DNA of 64,000 nucleotides from Saccharopolyspora erythraea NRRL 2338 (GTDB taxonomy: Bacteria > Actinomycetota > Actinomycetes > Mycobacteriales > Pseudonocardiaceae). Each line of letters begins with the position of its first letter. Position 1 is the stretch's first letter. Shown here in pieces: positions 21,777 to 32,851 of this stretch. The translations under genes and the position numbers were made by a program. Under the pieces are notes generated by a model that had not been told where the DNA came from, searched no databases, and worked only from the letters and a program-made list of their open reading frames with translations. Location: positions 558,001 through 622,000 of the forward strand of contig NC_009142.1 in assembly GCF_000062885.1 (NCBI RefSeq), written 5' to 3'.

Positions 21777-22460
21777 GTGCAGGTACGTACCCGGCACACC
21801 CCGTCGTTCGGGGTCGCGCGGCTGCTGCTGGCGCCGGGGGAGCCGGTGCAGGTCGAGTCCGGGGCGATGCTCGCGACCAGCTACGGCGTGACGGTCGAGT
21901 CCCGCGCCCAGGGCGGCTTCCTGAAGTCGCTGGCGCGCGCCGCGCTCGGCGGCGAGTCGCTGTACGTGTCGACCTACACCGCGCCGCAGCAGGGCGGCTG
22001 GGTGGACGTGGCGCCGAACCTGCCCGGCGACCTCAACGTGATCGAGCTGGACGGGCGCACCGGCTGGTGCGTCACCCGGGGGTGCTGGCTGGCCTCGGCC
22101 AGCACCGCGCAGATGGAGACGCAGTGGGGCGGGTTCCAGAACCTCTTCGGCGGCGAGGGCGGGTTCATGACCCACGTCGCCGGGCACGGCCCGGTGGTCG
22201 TCTCCTGCTACGGCGCGCTGGACGTGATGACGCTGCAGCCGGGCGAGTTCGTCACCGTCGACACCGGCCACGTGGTGGCATATGCCGACGCGGTCCAGAC
22301 CAGGCTGCGCCAGATCAATCAGGGAATCGCGCAGTCGCTCAAGAGCGGTGAGGGGCTCGTGTTCGATTTCGCCGGACCCGGGCAGGTGCTCACGCAGACG
22401 CGGAATCCGCGCGGACTGGTGAGCTGGCTCCAGGCGAACGGATTGGGCTCGCGTTCCTGA
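21777..22460 (+). CDS. AIM24/TIGR00266-family protein
   Basis: A 227-residue protein with the family's beta-rich sequence: [47 protein letters not shown], then [23 protein letters not shown] 21777 is preceded by GAAGGAGG with 6-base spacing, which decides the start. The family is widespread; its bacterial role is unknown and its mitochondrial relatives affect inner-membrane organisation. It is divergent from moeA. Confidence 0.87.
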   Translation: MQVRTRHTPSFGVARLLLAPGEPVQVESGAMLATSYGVTVESRAQGGFLKSLARAALGGESLYVSTYTAPQQGGWVDVAPNLPGDLNVIELDGRTGWCVTRGCWLASASTAQMETQWGGFQNLFGGEGGFMTHVAGHGPVVVSCYGALDVMTLQPGEFVTVDTGHVVAYADAVQTRLRQINQGIAQSLKSGEGLVFDFAGPGQVLTQTRNPRGLVSWLQANGLGSRS

Positions 22461-22705
22461 ATCCGCTGAGCGGTGAATGCAGTTGGTACCAGCAGGGGAT
22501 TGGACTTCGCGGCGAGTCGTGGTCGGCGGCCCGAATCAGCCGGATCGATAACTGTCAGTGGCCATCGAAAACACCCGTTCGGCCCAGTGTTTCGCGGAAA
22601 AGTTGCATTGCCGAACCCGCGACGGGATCAGTTTTCTCGGGTAGCGTTGCCCTCGCTCCATCGGCGCGAATGCGCCGTGCATCACATTTCCATGAGGAGG
22701 ACGCC

Positions 22706-22909
22706 GTGGCGGTCGGCACGGTCAAATGGTTCAACTCGGAGAAGGGCTACGGGTTCATCGCCACTGACGGTGGATCCGATGTGTTCGTCCATTACTCCGC
22801 GATCAACATGTCCGGGTTCCGCACCCTAGCCGAGGGCGACCGGGTGGAATTCGAGGTGAAGGCGGGACGAGACGGTCGCAGCCAGGCTGACGGCGTTCGC
22901 AAGCTCTGA
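22706..22909 (+). CDS. Cold-shock domain protein
   Basis: A 67-residue single CSD protein that binds single-stranded RNA/DNA and acts as an RNA chaperone. The RNP motifs are intact: KGYGFIA (RNP1) and VFVHYSAI (RNP2), with [13 protein letters not shown] at the start. GTG 22706 follows GAGGAGG by 5 bases. It is monocistronic, with a 245-bp upstream region in which I see no clear feature other than the promoter it must hold. Confidence 0.95.
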   Translation: MAVGTVKWFNSEKGYGFIATDGGSDVFVHYSAINMSGFRTLAEGDRVEFEVKAGRDGRSQADGVRKL

Positions 22910-23041
22910 CCCGGTGCCCGTGGGCCGGTTCGCGGCTCGCCTGCCGGGTCACGGGCACGTCCACCAACGGTGAGTGCGCCGCGCGGATCGCGCGGCAGCG
23001 GCGGTAGCGGGCCGCCGCGGTGGCGCATCCGCCCTTGTTGA

Positions 23042-23127
23042 ACCGATCGAACGTTGACCGTTCGACGTCTACCGATCGAACCTTGGCCGGTCGGACTTTG
23101 GCCGGTCGAATGCCGGCCGATCGAAGC
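23042..23127. repeat. Short CCGATCGAA/CCGGTCGAA tandem array
   Basis: About six imperfect units of roughly 14-16 bases follow each other (ACCGATCGAACGTTG, ACCGTTCGACGTCT, ACCGATCGAACCTTGG, CCGGTCGGACTTTGG, CCGGTCGAATGCCGG, CCGATCGAAGC). Each has a small palindromic core such as TCGA. It lies between the cold-shock and kinase genes. Confidence 0.6.
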
Positions 23128-23312
23128 GGTGTCCGCGCGGGCCGGCACGCGGGATCCCCGCGAATTCATGGCCGCATCCTCCAACGCCGCTGTCCTGCGG
23201 CGGTCGCATTCGGCATCGCCGCCGTGCGCCGGAGTCGGAGTCGTCACGGGTGTGTGTCGACCTTGACCGAACCCGCAGACGGGGCGTACCGCGAAACGTT
23301 AGGCTTCGCCGC

Positions 23313-24575
23313 GTGTCGGAAGACCTCACCGGGCGCCGTCTCGGCCACTACAAGATCGACGCAGTGCTCGGCCGCGGCGGTATGAGCGTGATGTACCGCG
23401 CCACCGATACGCGGCTCGGCCGCAAGGTCGCGCTCAAGGTCATGGGTGAGCACATCACCGGTGACGCCGAGTTCCGCGAGCGCTTCGTCGACGAGGCGCG
23501 CAACACCTCCGCGATCGACCACGCCAACATCGTGCCGCTGTACGACTTCGGCGAGGTCGACGGCATGCTCTACATCGCTATGCGGCTGGTGGACGGCTCC
23601 GACCTGGCCAGCAAGATCAAGGACGGGCCGATCTCGGCGCAGCGCACCCTCGAGCTGCTCGGGCAGGTCGCCGAGGCGCTGGACATGCTGCACGAGCGCA
23701 ACCTCGTCCACCTCGACCTCAAGCCGGCCAACGTGCTGGTCACCTCGCGCGAGTCGTCCAGCGAGCACGTGTACCTGGCCGACTTCGGCCTCACCCGGCG
23801 CGGCGCCACCGGCCACCGCACCAGCAGCGGCGACTTCCTCGGCTCGCCGACCTACGCCGCGCCCGAGCACCTTCGCGGCGAGCCCGTCGACGGGCGCACC
23901 GACCTGTACGCGCTGGCCTGCATGCTCTTCGCGTGCCTGACCGGGCGCCCGCCCTTCCAGGGCCAGGTCCAGGAGGTCATCCAGGGCCACCTGCACGGAG
24001 AGCCGCCCAAGGTCACCTCGCTGGTGGTGCTGCCCGCCGACATCGACGACGTGCTGCGCCGGGGCATGGCCAAGAAGGCCGACCAGCGGTACTCGACCTG
24101 CAAGGGCCTGATCACCGCGGCCAAGGCGGCGCTGTCGCCGGTGGCCGGCGAGGGTGCCGGGCGCAGGCGGACCGAGGCCGTGCCGCCCGGCCCGCCGTCC
24201 GGTGCGGTGCCCGTGCAACAGCAGCCGCAGCAGGCGTACCCGCCTCCGCCGCCGGTGCAGCAGCAGCCCTACCCCGGGCCGCAGCAGTACCAGCAGCAGA
24301 TGCCGCAGACCCTGCCGCCGCCCGCCGGCGACCCGGTCCGCCTGCGCCCGCCGATGCCGGTCGGCTCGTCGTCGTTCGCCACGAAGTCGGGCGGCTCGGC
24401 GAAGTGGGTCGTGCCGGTGCTGGTCGTGGTCGCGCTGGGCGTGCTCGTGGTGCTGTTCGTGCTGATGGCCAACTCGTTCGGCTCCGGCGGCGGCTCCACC
24501 GAGCCGACCAGCTCGCGGACCTCGACCTACAACAGCAACAACCTGCCTTCCGAGGTGCCGACCATCGGCGACTGA
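23313..24575 (+). CDS. Transmembrane serine/threonine protein kinase
   Basis: A 420-residue Hanks-type kinase. The kinase domain spans about 10-275: glycine loop [12 protein letters not shown], lysine in VALKVM, catalytic loop [20 protein letters not shown] and the APE-type [10 protein letters not shown] Pro/Gln-rich linker (about 290-355) leads to one membrane helix ([20 protein letters not shown]) and a short Gly/Ser/Thr tail outside. There are no PASTA repeats, so the sensor part is minimal. The usual HRD is HLD (a non-RD kinase), which often means no activation-loop control. GTG 23313 lacks a clear ribosome site. Targets are unknown. Confidence 0.92.
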   Translation: MSEDLTGRRLGHYKIDAVLGRGGMSVMYRATDTRLGRKVALKVMGEHITGDAEFRERFVDEARNTSAIDHANIVPLYDFGEVDGMLYIAMRLVDGSDLASKIKDGPISAQRTLELLGQVAEALDMLHERNLVHLDLKPANVLVTSRESSSEHVYLADFGLTRRGATGHRTSSGDFLGSPTYAAPEHLRGEPVDGRTDLYALACMLFACLTGRPPFQGQVQEVIQGHLHGEPPKVTSLVVLPADIDDVLRRGMAKKADQRYSTCKGLITAAKAALSPVAGEGAGRRRTEAVPPGPPSGAVPVQQQPQQAYPPPPPVQQQPYPGPQQYQQQMPQTLPPPAGDPVRLRPPMPVGSSSFATKSGGSAKWVVPVLVVVALGVLVVLFVLMANSFGSGGGSTEPTSSRTSTYNSNNLPSEVPTIGD

Positions 24576-26778
<2,203 letters not shown>

Positions 26779-26796
26779 GTCCTGCCTCGCAGGTTT

Positions 26797-26834
26797 CGAA
26801 GGGCCGTCCCCGGGCTTCCGGGGGCGGCCCTTCG
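26797..26834 (+). terminator. groEL terminator hairpin
   Basis: A 15-base stem (26797-26811 with 26820-26834, one G-U pair) lies 18 bases after the groEL stop and is followed by TTGCTGTT. This is a typical strong terminator. Confidence 0.85.
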
Positions 26835-26989
26835 TTGCTGTTCAGGGCGGGGCCTCTTCTTTCCTGGGCGGCGGTCTTTCGGGCTGTTCAGGGGGCTTGT
26901 GCGTATCGACGGGCCTGTGGTCGTGTTGGGGCTCGTGGCCGTATCCAGGGGCCTTGTCGTTTGGGGGCTCGGCTTTTGCGGCGTGGCTA

Positions 26990-27673
26990 CTACGGGGTTG
27001 CCGTGTCGATGGTGCTGCGCCAGCGGCGCACCAGGTCGGGGCGCACCGGGCTGGACCAGTCCTCGCGGGCGCCGGTGCCGATGTGGAAGGCGCGCACGCC
27101 TGCGGCTCGCAGGTCGTCGACGTGCTCCTGCCGCAGGCCGCCGCCGGCCAGCAGCACGACGCCGTCGATATCCTGCGTCGCGGCTTGTTCGTGCAGCTCA
27201 GCAAGGCCCTCGCCGACCCCGTCGGGGTGTCCGGCGGTCAACACCGCGTCGGGGCCGAGCGAGACGGCGTGGTTCCAGGCGAGGCGGTAGTGCACGGCGT
27301 GGTCGACGGCGCGGTGGAACGTCCAGGAGGACCCGTCGCCGAGTTCGGCGACGACGTGCCGGGTGGACCCGACGTCCACCTCGCCGTGCTCGTCGAGGAA
27401 GCCGAGGACGAACTCGGTGACACCCAGCTCGCGCAGCTCACCGGCCCGCCTCCGCAGCGCGTCGACGTCGCGTGCGAGGTAGCCGGAGTCCTCACGCAGC
27501 ATCACCCGGACGGGAAGATCGGTGGCGGAGAGCACGCTGCGGACAGTGGCGGCGTCGGGAGTGAGGCCGTCGGCGGCGATGTCGCGGACCAGCTCCAGCC
27601 GGTCCGCGCCGCCCTCCTGCGCGGCCACGGCGTCCTCGGCATCCAGTGCGATGACCTCGAGAAGCGCAGTCAT
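26990..27673 (-). CDS. cutC: CutC-family copper homeostasis protein
   Basis: A 227-residue TIM-barrel protein with the family start LLEVIALDAEDAVAAQEGGA and DRLELVRDIAADGLTP, the middle VRVMLREDSGY, and the late WTFHRAVDHA and GVVLLAGGGL. CutC was linked to copper tolerance in E. coli, but its enzymatic activity is uncertain. ATG 27673 is chosen by family length; the long upstream open frame is simply repeat DNA being translated. It diverges from the GH84 lipoprotein gene. Confidence 0.9.
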   Translation of the reverse strand: MTALLEVIALDAEDAVAAQEGGADRLELVRDIAADGLTPDAATVRSVLSATDLPVRVMLREDSGYLARDVDALRRRAGELRELGVTEFVLGFLDEHGEVDVGSTRHVVAELGDGSSWTFHRAVDHAVHYRLAWNHAVSLGPDAVLTAGHPDGVGEGLAELHEQAATQDIDGVVLLAGGGLRQEHVDDLRAAGVRAFHIGTGAREDWSSPVRPDLVRRWRSTIDTATP

Positions 27674-27731
27674 GGCGGCACCGTACCCATCGGGGTGGTG
27701 GGGGAAACGCCGGTGGCGGGGCGCCTTCTGC

Positions 27732-27880
27732 GGCGGCTTGGCTGGGCGGGCGACTTTGGGAGCGGGGGCGTAGGGGCGTATTCGGTGGCGGCTTGGCTGG
27801 GCGGGTGACTTTGGGAGCGGGGGCGTAGGGGCGTATTCGGTGGCGGCTTGGCTGGGCGGGTGACTTTGGGAGCGGGGGCG
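27732..27880. repeat. 55-bp tandem repeat, about 2.7 copies
   Basis: Near-identical units start at 27732, 27787 and 27842 (period exactly 55). Each begins GGCGGCTTGGCTGGGCGG and contains GACTTTGGGAGCGGGGGCG. The third copy breaks off near 27880. It lies just upstream of the cutC start. Confidence 0.9.
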
Positions 27881-28075
27881 CCCGGCTTTTCGAGGCAACG
27901 CTTGGTGCTGGCGGGGCGCCTTCGGAGCGGGGGCGCGTGAGTTCTCGAGCCAGTCACCCTGGCCTTGCGGCTTGCGGTGGGTGGTGGGTTTCTGGGGCGC
28001 TCGCCGCCCCCAGCATCCCCCGGCAGGTCTCCGGGATGAGTGGGTTTTCGAGGCATCCTGCGGTTTGGCGGTTGG

Positions 28076-28218
28076 CGGTTCTCATCCCGTCGACCTCCAC
28101 GAGGGCTATCAGACCGCGTCAAGGGGGCCATTTTTCGAGGAAACGTGCGGCTCGCATCTAGCGGGCCCCCTTGACACGGTCTGATCGGGCTGGCGCCAGG
28201 TCGACGGGATGAGAACCG
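28076..28218. repeat. 143-bp palindromic element
   Basis: The outer arms are a perfect 21-bp inverted repeat (28076-28096 with 28198-28218). Inside, 28107-28129 pairs with 28163-28185 over 23 bp with two mismatches. The central 33 bases contain TTTTTCGAGG; the same TTTTCGAGG word recurs near 27889 and 28045. It sits between the divergent cutC and GH84 genes, so it is not a terminator for either. No open frame is seen. Confidence 0.85.
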
Positions 28219-28337
28219 GGCCCCACCCTGGTTGGGGCCGTAGGAGGTGCGCCGCCGACGAGGCACGGGAGCGGGGCGGTGGGTGATGTGATCTCCTTGT
28301 GACATCAGTGTCGGCGACGCGAGAGGCTGGAGACACC

Positions 28338-30335
28338 ATGTGCAGGCGGATCCGGATGGCGGCGCTGCTGGGCGCGGTGGCCCTGCTGGCGGGGTGCACC
28401 GACCAGCCCGCCGGCAGGCCCGCCGAGGAGACCCCCGGGACGTCGGGGGCGCTGCCTGCGACCGGTGTTCCGCAGGTGACGCCGCAGCCGAAGAAGATCG
28501 AGCGGCTGGGTGACGACATCGCGGTGCGCGGGCGGGTGCAGCTCGTCGTGGATCCGATGGCCGACAAGCCGACGCGGGATCTGGCCGTGCGGGTGCTGGA
28601 GATGGCGGGGGCCGACGAGGTCCTCGTCCGCGAGCCGGGCCAGCCCGAGCAGAGCGCTCATCTGACGGTGCGTCTCGGCGACCGGGGTGCGCCCGGGGTC
28701 ACCAAGGGCCTCCAGGAACTGGGCTTCCACGCCCCGATGCCGACGCCGCCGGAGGGTTACGTGCTCGCCGGGCGCGGCGGCGACCAGCCGACGCTGGTGA
28801 TGGGCGCCTCCGATCCGTCGGGCGCGTACTACGCGGTCCAGACGTTGCGCCAGCTCGTCTCGCCCGGCCGGATCGCCGGGGTCGGCGTGTCCGACAGCCC
28901 GCGGATGCCGATCCGGGGCAGCATCGAGGGCTTCTACGGCAGCCCCTGGACGCACGCCGAGCGCATGGACCAGCTCGCCTTCTACGGCGACGTCAAGCTC
29001 AACACCTACGTCTACGCGCCCAAGGACGACCCCTACCACCGGGAGCAGTGGCGCGACCCGTACCCGCCGGACAAGCTTGCCGAGGTCAAGGAGCTGATCG
29101 GGCAGGCCGCCGCGCACCACGTCAAGTTCACCTTCGCGCTCTCGCCCGGCAACTCGATCTGCTACAGCGACCCGCGGGATGTCCAGACGCTGGTCAACAA
29201 GCTGCGCGCGGTCCACGACGCTGGTGTCCGCGACTTCTCGATCCCGCTGGACGACATCTCCTACACGCGCTGGAACTGCCCGCAGGACCAGGCCCACTAC
29301 GGTGCGCCGTCGCAGGGTGCGGCCGGGCGGGCCCAGACCGACCTGCTCAACCAGGTCCAGCGCGAGTTCATCGCCACGCACCCCGACGTGTCGCCGCTGC
29401 AGATGGTGCCCACCGAGTACTCCGACGTGGAGGACTCGCCGTACAAGACCGCGCTGCGCACCGGCCTCGACCCGCGGGTGCTGGTAATGTGGACCGGCGA
29501 CGGCGTCATCCCCAGGCGCATCAGCGTCGCCGACGCCAAGGCGGCCGAGAAGGTCTGGGGCCGCAAGGTGTTCATCTGGGACAACTACCCGGTCAACGAC
29601 TTCGACAACTCCGTGGGGCGGCTGATGCTCGGCCCCTACGCCAAGCGCGAGCCGGGGTTGAGCGCACAGGTCGTCGGCGACGTGGTCAACCCGATGAACC
29701 AGGCGGCGGCCAGCAAGGTCGTCGAGATCGGAGCCGCCGACTTCTCCTGGAACGACGAGGACTTCGACGCGCAGCGCGCGTGGCGGGCGGCTGCCGAGTA
29801 CCTGGCGGGCGACCGGTTCGCGGGCGGCAGGCCGGGTCTGTCGGCCGACCCGGCGACGGTCGACTCGCTGCTGGTGTTCTTCGACCTCGAGCACATGGCC
29901 CCGTTGGCCAGCGGCAAGCCGTGGCTGGAGCCCGCTCCCGAGCTGGCCCGCCGCATCGCGGAGTTCAACCGGGCCTGGCAGGCCGGCGACCGCGCGGGCG
30001 CGATCGCGGGGCTGCGCGGCTACGCGCAGGCGATCAAGGACGCCCCGCAGCGGATCCGGGCCGGGGCGGCGCCGGACTTCGTCTCCGATTCGGGGCCGTG
30101 GCTGGACGCCACCGTGCTCTGGGGCGATGCGCTGCTGGCCACGCTGGACGGGCTGGAAGCCCGGGCAGGTCGCGACGAGGCGCGGGCGGGCGAGCGGTTC
30201 GCCGCCGCCGGGAAGCTCGCCGACCAGGCCGGCCAGGTCCACACGGTGCCCGGTGAGAGCAGGCCGCAGGGCCCGGTGCGGGTCGCCGACGGCGTCCTCG
30301 ACGTCTTCGTGGAACAGGCGCCCGGTCTGCGCTGA
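28338..30335 (+). CDS. GH84 beta-N-acetylglucosaminidase-like lipoprotein
   Basis: A 665-residue secreted lipoprotein. The signal peptide is MAALLGAVALLAGC (after MCRRIR), with Cys in the lipobox LLAGC. A GH20b-like N-terminal domain (about 40-180) comes first. The GH84 catalytic barrel begins at GSIEGFYGSPWTHAERMDQL, followed by KLNTYVYAPKDDPYHREQWR and the catalytic Asp pair in FSIPLDDISYTRW. A helical C-terminal domain completes it. The family removes terminal N-acetylglucosamine using the substrate's own acetamide group; the target could be glycan or peptidoglycan fragments. A GGAG lies ahead of ATG 28338. Its stop is 4 bases from the convergent PspC gene, leaving no room for a terminator. 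Confidence 0.9.
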   Translation: MCRRIRMAALLGAVALLAGCTDQPAGRPAEETPGTSGALPATGVPQVTPQPKKIERLGDDIAVRGRVQLVVDPMADKPTRDLAVRVLEMAGADEVLVREPGQPEQSAHLTVRLGDRGAPGVTKGLQELGFHAPMPTPPEGYVLAGRGGDQPTLVMGASDPSGAYYAVQTLRQLVSPGRIAGVGVSDSPRMPIRGSIEGFYGSPWTHAERMDQLAFYGDVKLNTYVYAPKDDPYHREQWRDPYPPDKLAEVKELIGQAAAHHVKFTFALSPGNSICYSDPRDVQTLVNKLRAVHDAGVRDFSIPLDDISYTRWNCPQDQAHYGAPSQGAAGRAQTDLLNQVQREFIATHPDVSPLQMVPTEYSDVEDSPYKTALRTGLDPRVLVMWTGDGVIPRRISVADAKAAEKVWGRKVFIWDNYPVNDFDNSVGRLMLGPYAKREPGLSAQVVGDVVNPMNQAAASKVVEIGAADFSWNDEDFDAQRAWRAAAEYLAGDRFAGGRPGLSADPATVDSLLVFFDLEHMAPLASGKPWLEPAPELARRIAEFNRAWQAGDRAGAIAGLRGYAQAIKDAPQRIRAGAAPDFVSDSGPWLDATVLWGDALLATLDGLEARAGRDEARAGERFAAAGKLADQAGQVHTVPGESRPQGPVRVADGVLDVFVEQAPGLR

Positions 30336-30339
30336 GGCG

Positions 30340-30573
30340 TCACTCCTGCGGGACGATCAGCCAGCAGGCGAGGTAGAGCAGGATGCCCATGCCGAAGCCG
30401 AGCAGCGTGGCCGCGACGAGGACGACCCGGATGAGCGTGGCGTCGACGTCGAGCGCCCGGGCGGCGCCGCCGCACACCCCGGCGATCATGCTGTCCTCGC
30501 GGCTGCGCCGGAACCTGCGGGACTCGGTGGTCTCCGCGGTGCTGAAGTGGTGGACGTTGCTGTTCTCGGTCAT
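30340..30573 (-). CDS. Small PspC-domain membrane protein
   Basis: A 77-residue protein with a PspC domain: RRSREDSMIAGVCGGAARAL, DVDATLIRVVLVAATLLGFG and ILLYLACWLIVPQE, with one or two membrane helices. PspC proteins belong to envelope-stress responses. ATG 30573 gives the standard short form. It converges tightly on the GH84 gene. No pspA is nearby. Confidence 0.86.
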   Translation of the reverse strand: MTENSNVHHFSTAETTESRRFRRSREDSMIAGVCGGAARALDVDATLIRVVLVAATLLGFGMGILLYLACWLIVPQE

Positions 30574-30653
30574 GCCCCGATCGTGCCGCCGCCGGGTCCG
30601 CGGGGCCTCGGGGCTGAACCCCGGGCCGACCCGGATTCGCCCCCTACCGGCCG

Positions 30654-31208
30654 TCAGGCCGCGGACGGGCGGTGGACGTCGAGCAGGTCGGCGCCCTGCT
30701 CCTCCCACCTGTCGTAGAGCACGTCGCTGCCGTAGCGGGCGACGAGCTGCGCCTCGTTGCGGGTGATCGGCACCAGCGTGATGATCTGCAGCACCGGACG
30801 CCCCTCGTGCAGCAGCACGTCGAACTCGTCACCCAGGTGCGGGTGCGGGGCAGCCAGCGCCCCGGCGATCTCGGTGTCGGGCAGCAGCGCCCGGTCGTTC
30901 ATGATCAGCGCGCCGTAGCCGACCCGGCTGCGCGACTCGGTGAGCAGCTCCGCGATCACACCGGTGAGGTGCCGGGCGTGGCGCTCCTGGTCGGCGCGCG
31001 TCGTGCACACCAGCTCCTGCGGCAGCGGCGCTCCCGCGGTGTGCATGCGCAGCCCGCTGGTCAGCACCGACACGTGCGCGCCGTCGCGGTGGTCGCAGTA
31101 GACCAGGTGGTAGCCGCGCTCACGGCCGCCCGCGGTGCTGCTGTCGGCGCCCCGGATCCGCCCGATGTGGGCTTCGACGTGGGCGGGGAATCCGCTGAAC
31201 CGGCTCAT
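30654..31208 (-). CDS. SUFU (suppressor of fused)-domain protein, paralogue 1
   Basis: A 184-residue soluble protein: GYHLVYCDHRDGAHVSVLTS, GLRMHTAGAPLPQELVCTTR, ALLPDTEIAGALAAPHP, VLQIITLVPITRNEAQLVAR and a WEEQGADLLDVHRP end. This is the bacterial SUFU-like pattern, and it aligns over its length with the gene at 42922. Bacterial members often act as immunity proteins against polymorphic toxins, but no toxin gene is next to it. The function here is not established. Confidence 0.8.
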   Translation of the reverse strand: MSRFSGFPAHVEAHIGRIRGADSSTAGGRERGYHLVYCDHRDGAHVSVLTSGLRMHTAGAPLPQELVCTTRADQERHARHLTGVIAELLTESRSRVGYGALIMNDRALLPDTEIAGALAAPHPHLGDEFDVLLHEGRPVLQIITLVPITRNEAQLVARYGSDVLYDRWEEQGADLLDVHRPSAA

Positions 31209-31298
31209 ATGCGAGGGATCTTACGGATCCGCTCCGCGGTGCCGACCGCGGTCCGGAGGTCTCCCGGTGGCACGGGTGCGACGCATAGCCTCTGGCCC

Positions 31299-31893
31299 AT
31301 GGGCAGGCCACCACGCCACGACGCGGACAAGCTCCTGGACGCAGCGGTCGCGATCGTGGCCGAGAGCGGTCCGAGGGCGGTGACGATGGCCGCGGTCGCG
31401 CGGGCCGCAGGAGCCGCCGAGCGGCTCGGTCTACCACCGCTTCCCCGACCAGCCCGCGCTGCTGGCGGCCCTGTGGCTGCGGACCGTCCAGCGGTTCCGG
31501 TCCGGCTTGTTCGAGGTGCTCGAGTCGGGTCCCCCGAGGGAGGTGGCGGTCGCCGCCGCGCGCCACGTGGTCGAGTGGTCGCGTCGCAACACGGCGCAGG
31601 CGCGGGTGCTGCTCGCGGGCTCCGCGGCTTTCGGCGAGTCGGAGTGGACCCCTCAGGCCAGGGACGAGCTGCGCCGCCTCAACGAGGAGATGTTCGCCGC
31701 GATGGCCGAGGTCGCGCGGGGCACGGGGACCTGCGGCGAGCTGGGCTACGGCCGGTTCTCGCTGGCCGTGGTGGACCTGCCGATCGCGGTCGTCCGGCGC
31801 AACCTCACGCGGGGTGACGAGATCCCCGAGCACGAGGTCGCCGTCGTGGTCGAGGCCGTGCGGGACCTGCTGGCCGACGGCCAGGGGCGCTGA
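31299..31893 (+). pseudogene. TetR-family regulator gene with a frameshift
   Basis: ATG 31299 opens a normal TetR helix-turn-helix start (MGRPPRHDADKLLDAAVAIV, VTMAAVARAAGA). Near 31411-31418 one extra base shifts the frame. The expected continuation PSGSVYHRFPDQPALLAALW lies in the next frame and runs on as FEVLESGPPREVAVAAARHV to the stop at 31893. The repaired product would be about 197 residues, normal for TetR. It is either a recent pseudogene or a sequencing error. It lies upstream of the cox-like cluster and could have regulated it. Confidence 0.75.
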
Positions 31894-31968
31894 CGAGGGG
31901 CCGCGCCCCGAGCGGGGTGGCGCGATCGCACCGGTGTTTTCCGCGACTCCGGCGGATACGCTCGCGGC

Positions 31969-32844
31969 ATGGCCGATGACGCGCTGGGCATGAAATCGCC
32001 GGCCGACGTGGCGGCGGCGCTGGACGCGACCGGGTACCTGCCCGATGACGGGATCGCGACCGCGGCGTTCCTGTCGATGCGGATGCGACGCCCCCTGCTG
32101 TGCGAGGGCGAACCGGGCACCGGCAAGACCGCGCTGGCGCAGGCGCTGGCGAGCGCCCTGGACGTGGAGCTGATCCGGTTGCAGTGCCACGAGGGCATCG
32201 ACGCCGCGCAGGCGCTCTACGACTGGGACTTCCCCCGGCAGTTGCTGCACCTTCGCACGCTGGAGGCCGCCTCGGGCGGCTCGCTGGACCCCGACGCCGC
32301 CGAGTCGTCCCTCTACACCAGCCGGTTCCTGCTCGACCGGCCGTTGCTGCGCGCCCTGCGGGAAGCGCCCTGCGTGCTGCTGGTGGACGAGATCGACCGC
32401 GCCGACGACGAGTTCGAGGCGTTCCTGCTGGAGGTGCTCTCGGAGTACTCGGTGAGCATCCCCGAGTACGGCGTGGTGCGGGCCGCCGAGCCGCCGATCG
32501 TCGTCCTGACCTCCAACCGGACCCGCGAGGTGCACGACGCGCTCAAGCGGCGCTGCCTCTACCACTGGCTCGAACACCCCGGTCTGGAACGCGAGGTCGC
32601 CATCCTGCGCCGGCGGCTGCCGGGCCTCGACGAGCGGCTCGCCGAGCAGGTCGCGGCGGCGGTGCAGCGGATGCGCCAGCTCGAGCTGCTCAAGCCGCCG
32701 GGGGTCGCCGAGGCGCTGGACTGGGCGCAGTCGCTGCTGGCGCTCGGCAAGGACGAGCTGGACACCGAGGTCGCGGCGAGCACCCTCGGCGCCGTGCTGA
32801 AGTACCGGGAGGACGCCGAGCGGGTCCGCGCCGAGTGGGAGTGA
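31969..32844 (+). CDS. coxD: MoxR-type AAA ATPase, CoxD-like
   Basis: A 291-residue ATPase with Walker A GEPGTGKT, LIRLQCHEGIDAAQALYDWD (typical of CoxD/MoxR), Walker B VLLVDEIDRADDEFEAFLLE and the sensor region VVLTSNRTREVHDALKRRCL. In Oligotropha CoxD helps assemble the Mo-Cu centre of CO dehydrogenase with CoxE. It is the first gene of a co-directional set and lies 7 bases before coxE. Confidence 0.9.
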   Translation: MADDALGMKSPADVAAALDATGYLPDDGIATAAFLSMRMRRPLLCEGEPGTGKTALAQALASALDVELIRLQCHEGIDAAQALYDWDFPRQLLHLRTLEAASGGSLDPDAAESSLYTSRFLLDRPLLRALREAPCVLLVDEIDRADDEFEAFLLEVLSEYSVSIPEYGVVRAAEPPIVVLTSNRTREVHDALKRRCLYHWLEHPGLEREVAILRRRLPGLDERLAEQVAAAVQRMRQLELLKPPGVAEALDWAQSLLALGKDELDTEVAASTLGAVLKYREDAERVRAEWE

Positions 32845-32851
32845 GGACGAC

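Noticed and set aside
27674..27898. N-terminal extension of CutC by 75 residues
   Set aside because: The extra codons only translate the 55-bp tandem repeat; the family start is at 27673.
28130..28162. The 28076-28218 palindrome as a Rho-independent terminator
   Set aside because: Both neighbouring genes are transcribed away from it, so there is no transcript to end there.
28305..30242. A 645-codon minus-strand open frame across the GH84 gene
   Set aside because: Its composition is that of a reverse-strand shadow; the plus strand has a full GH84 enzyme with signal peptide.
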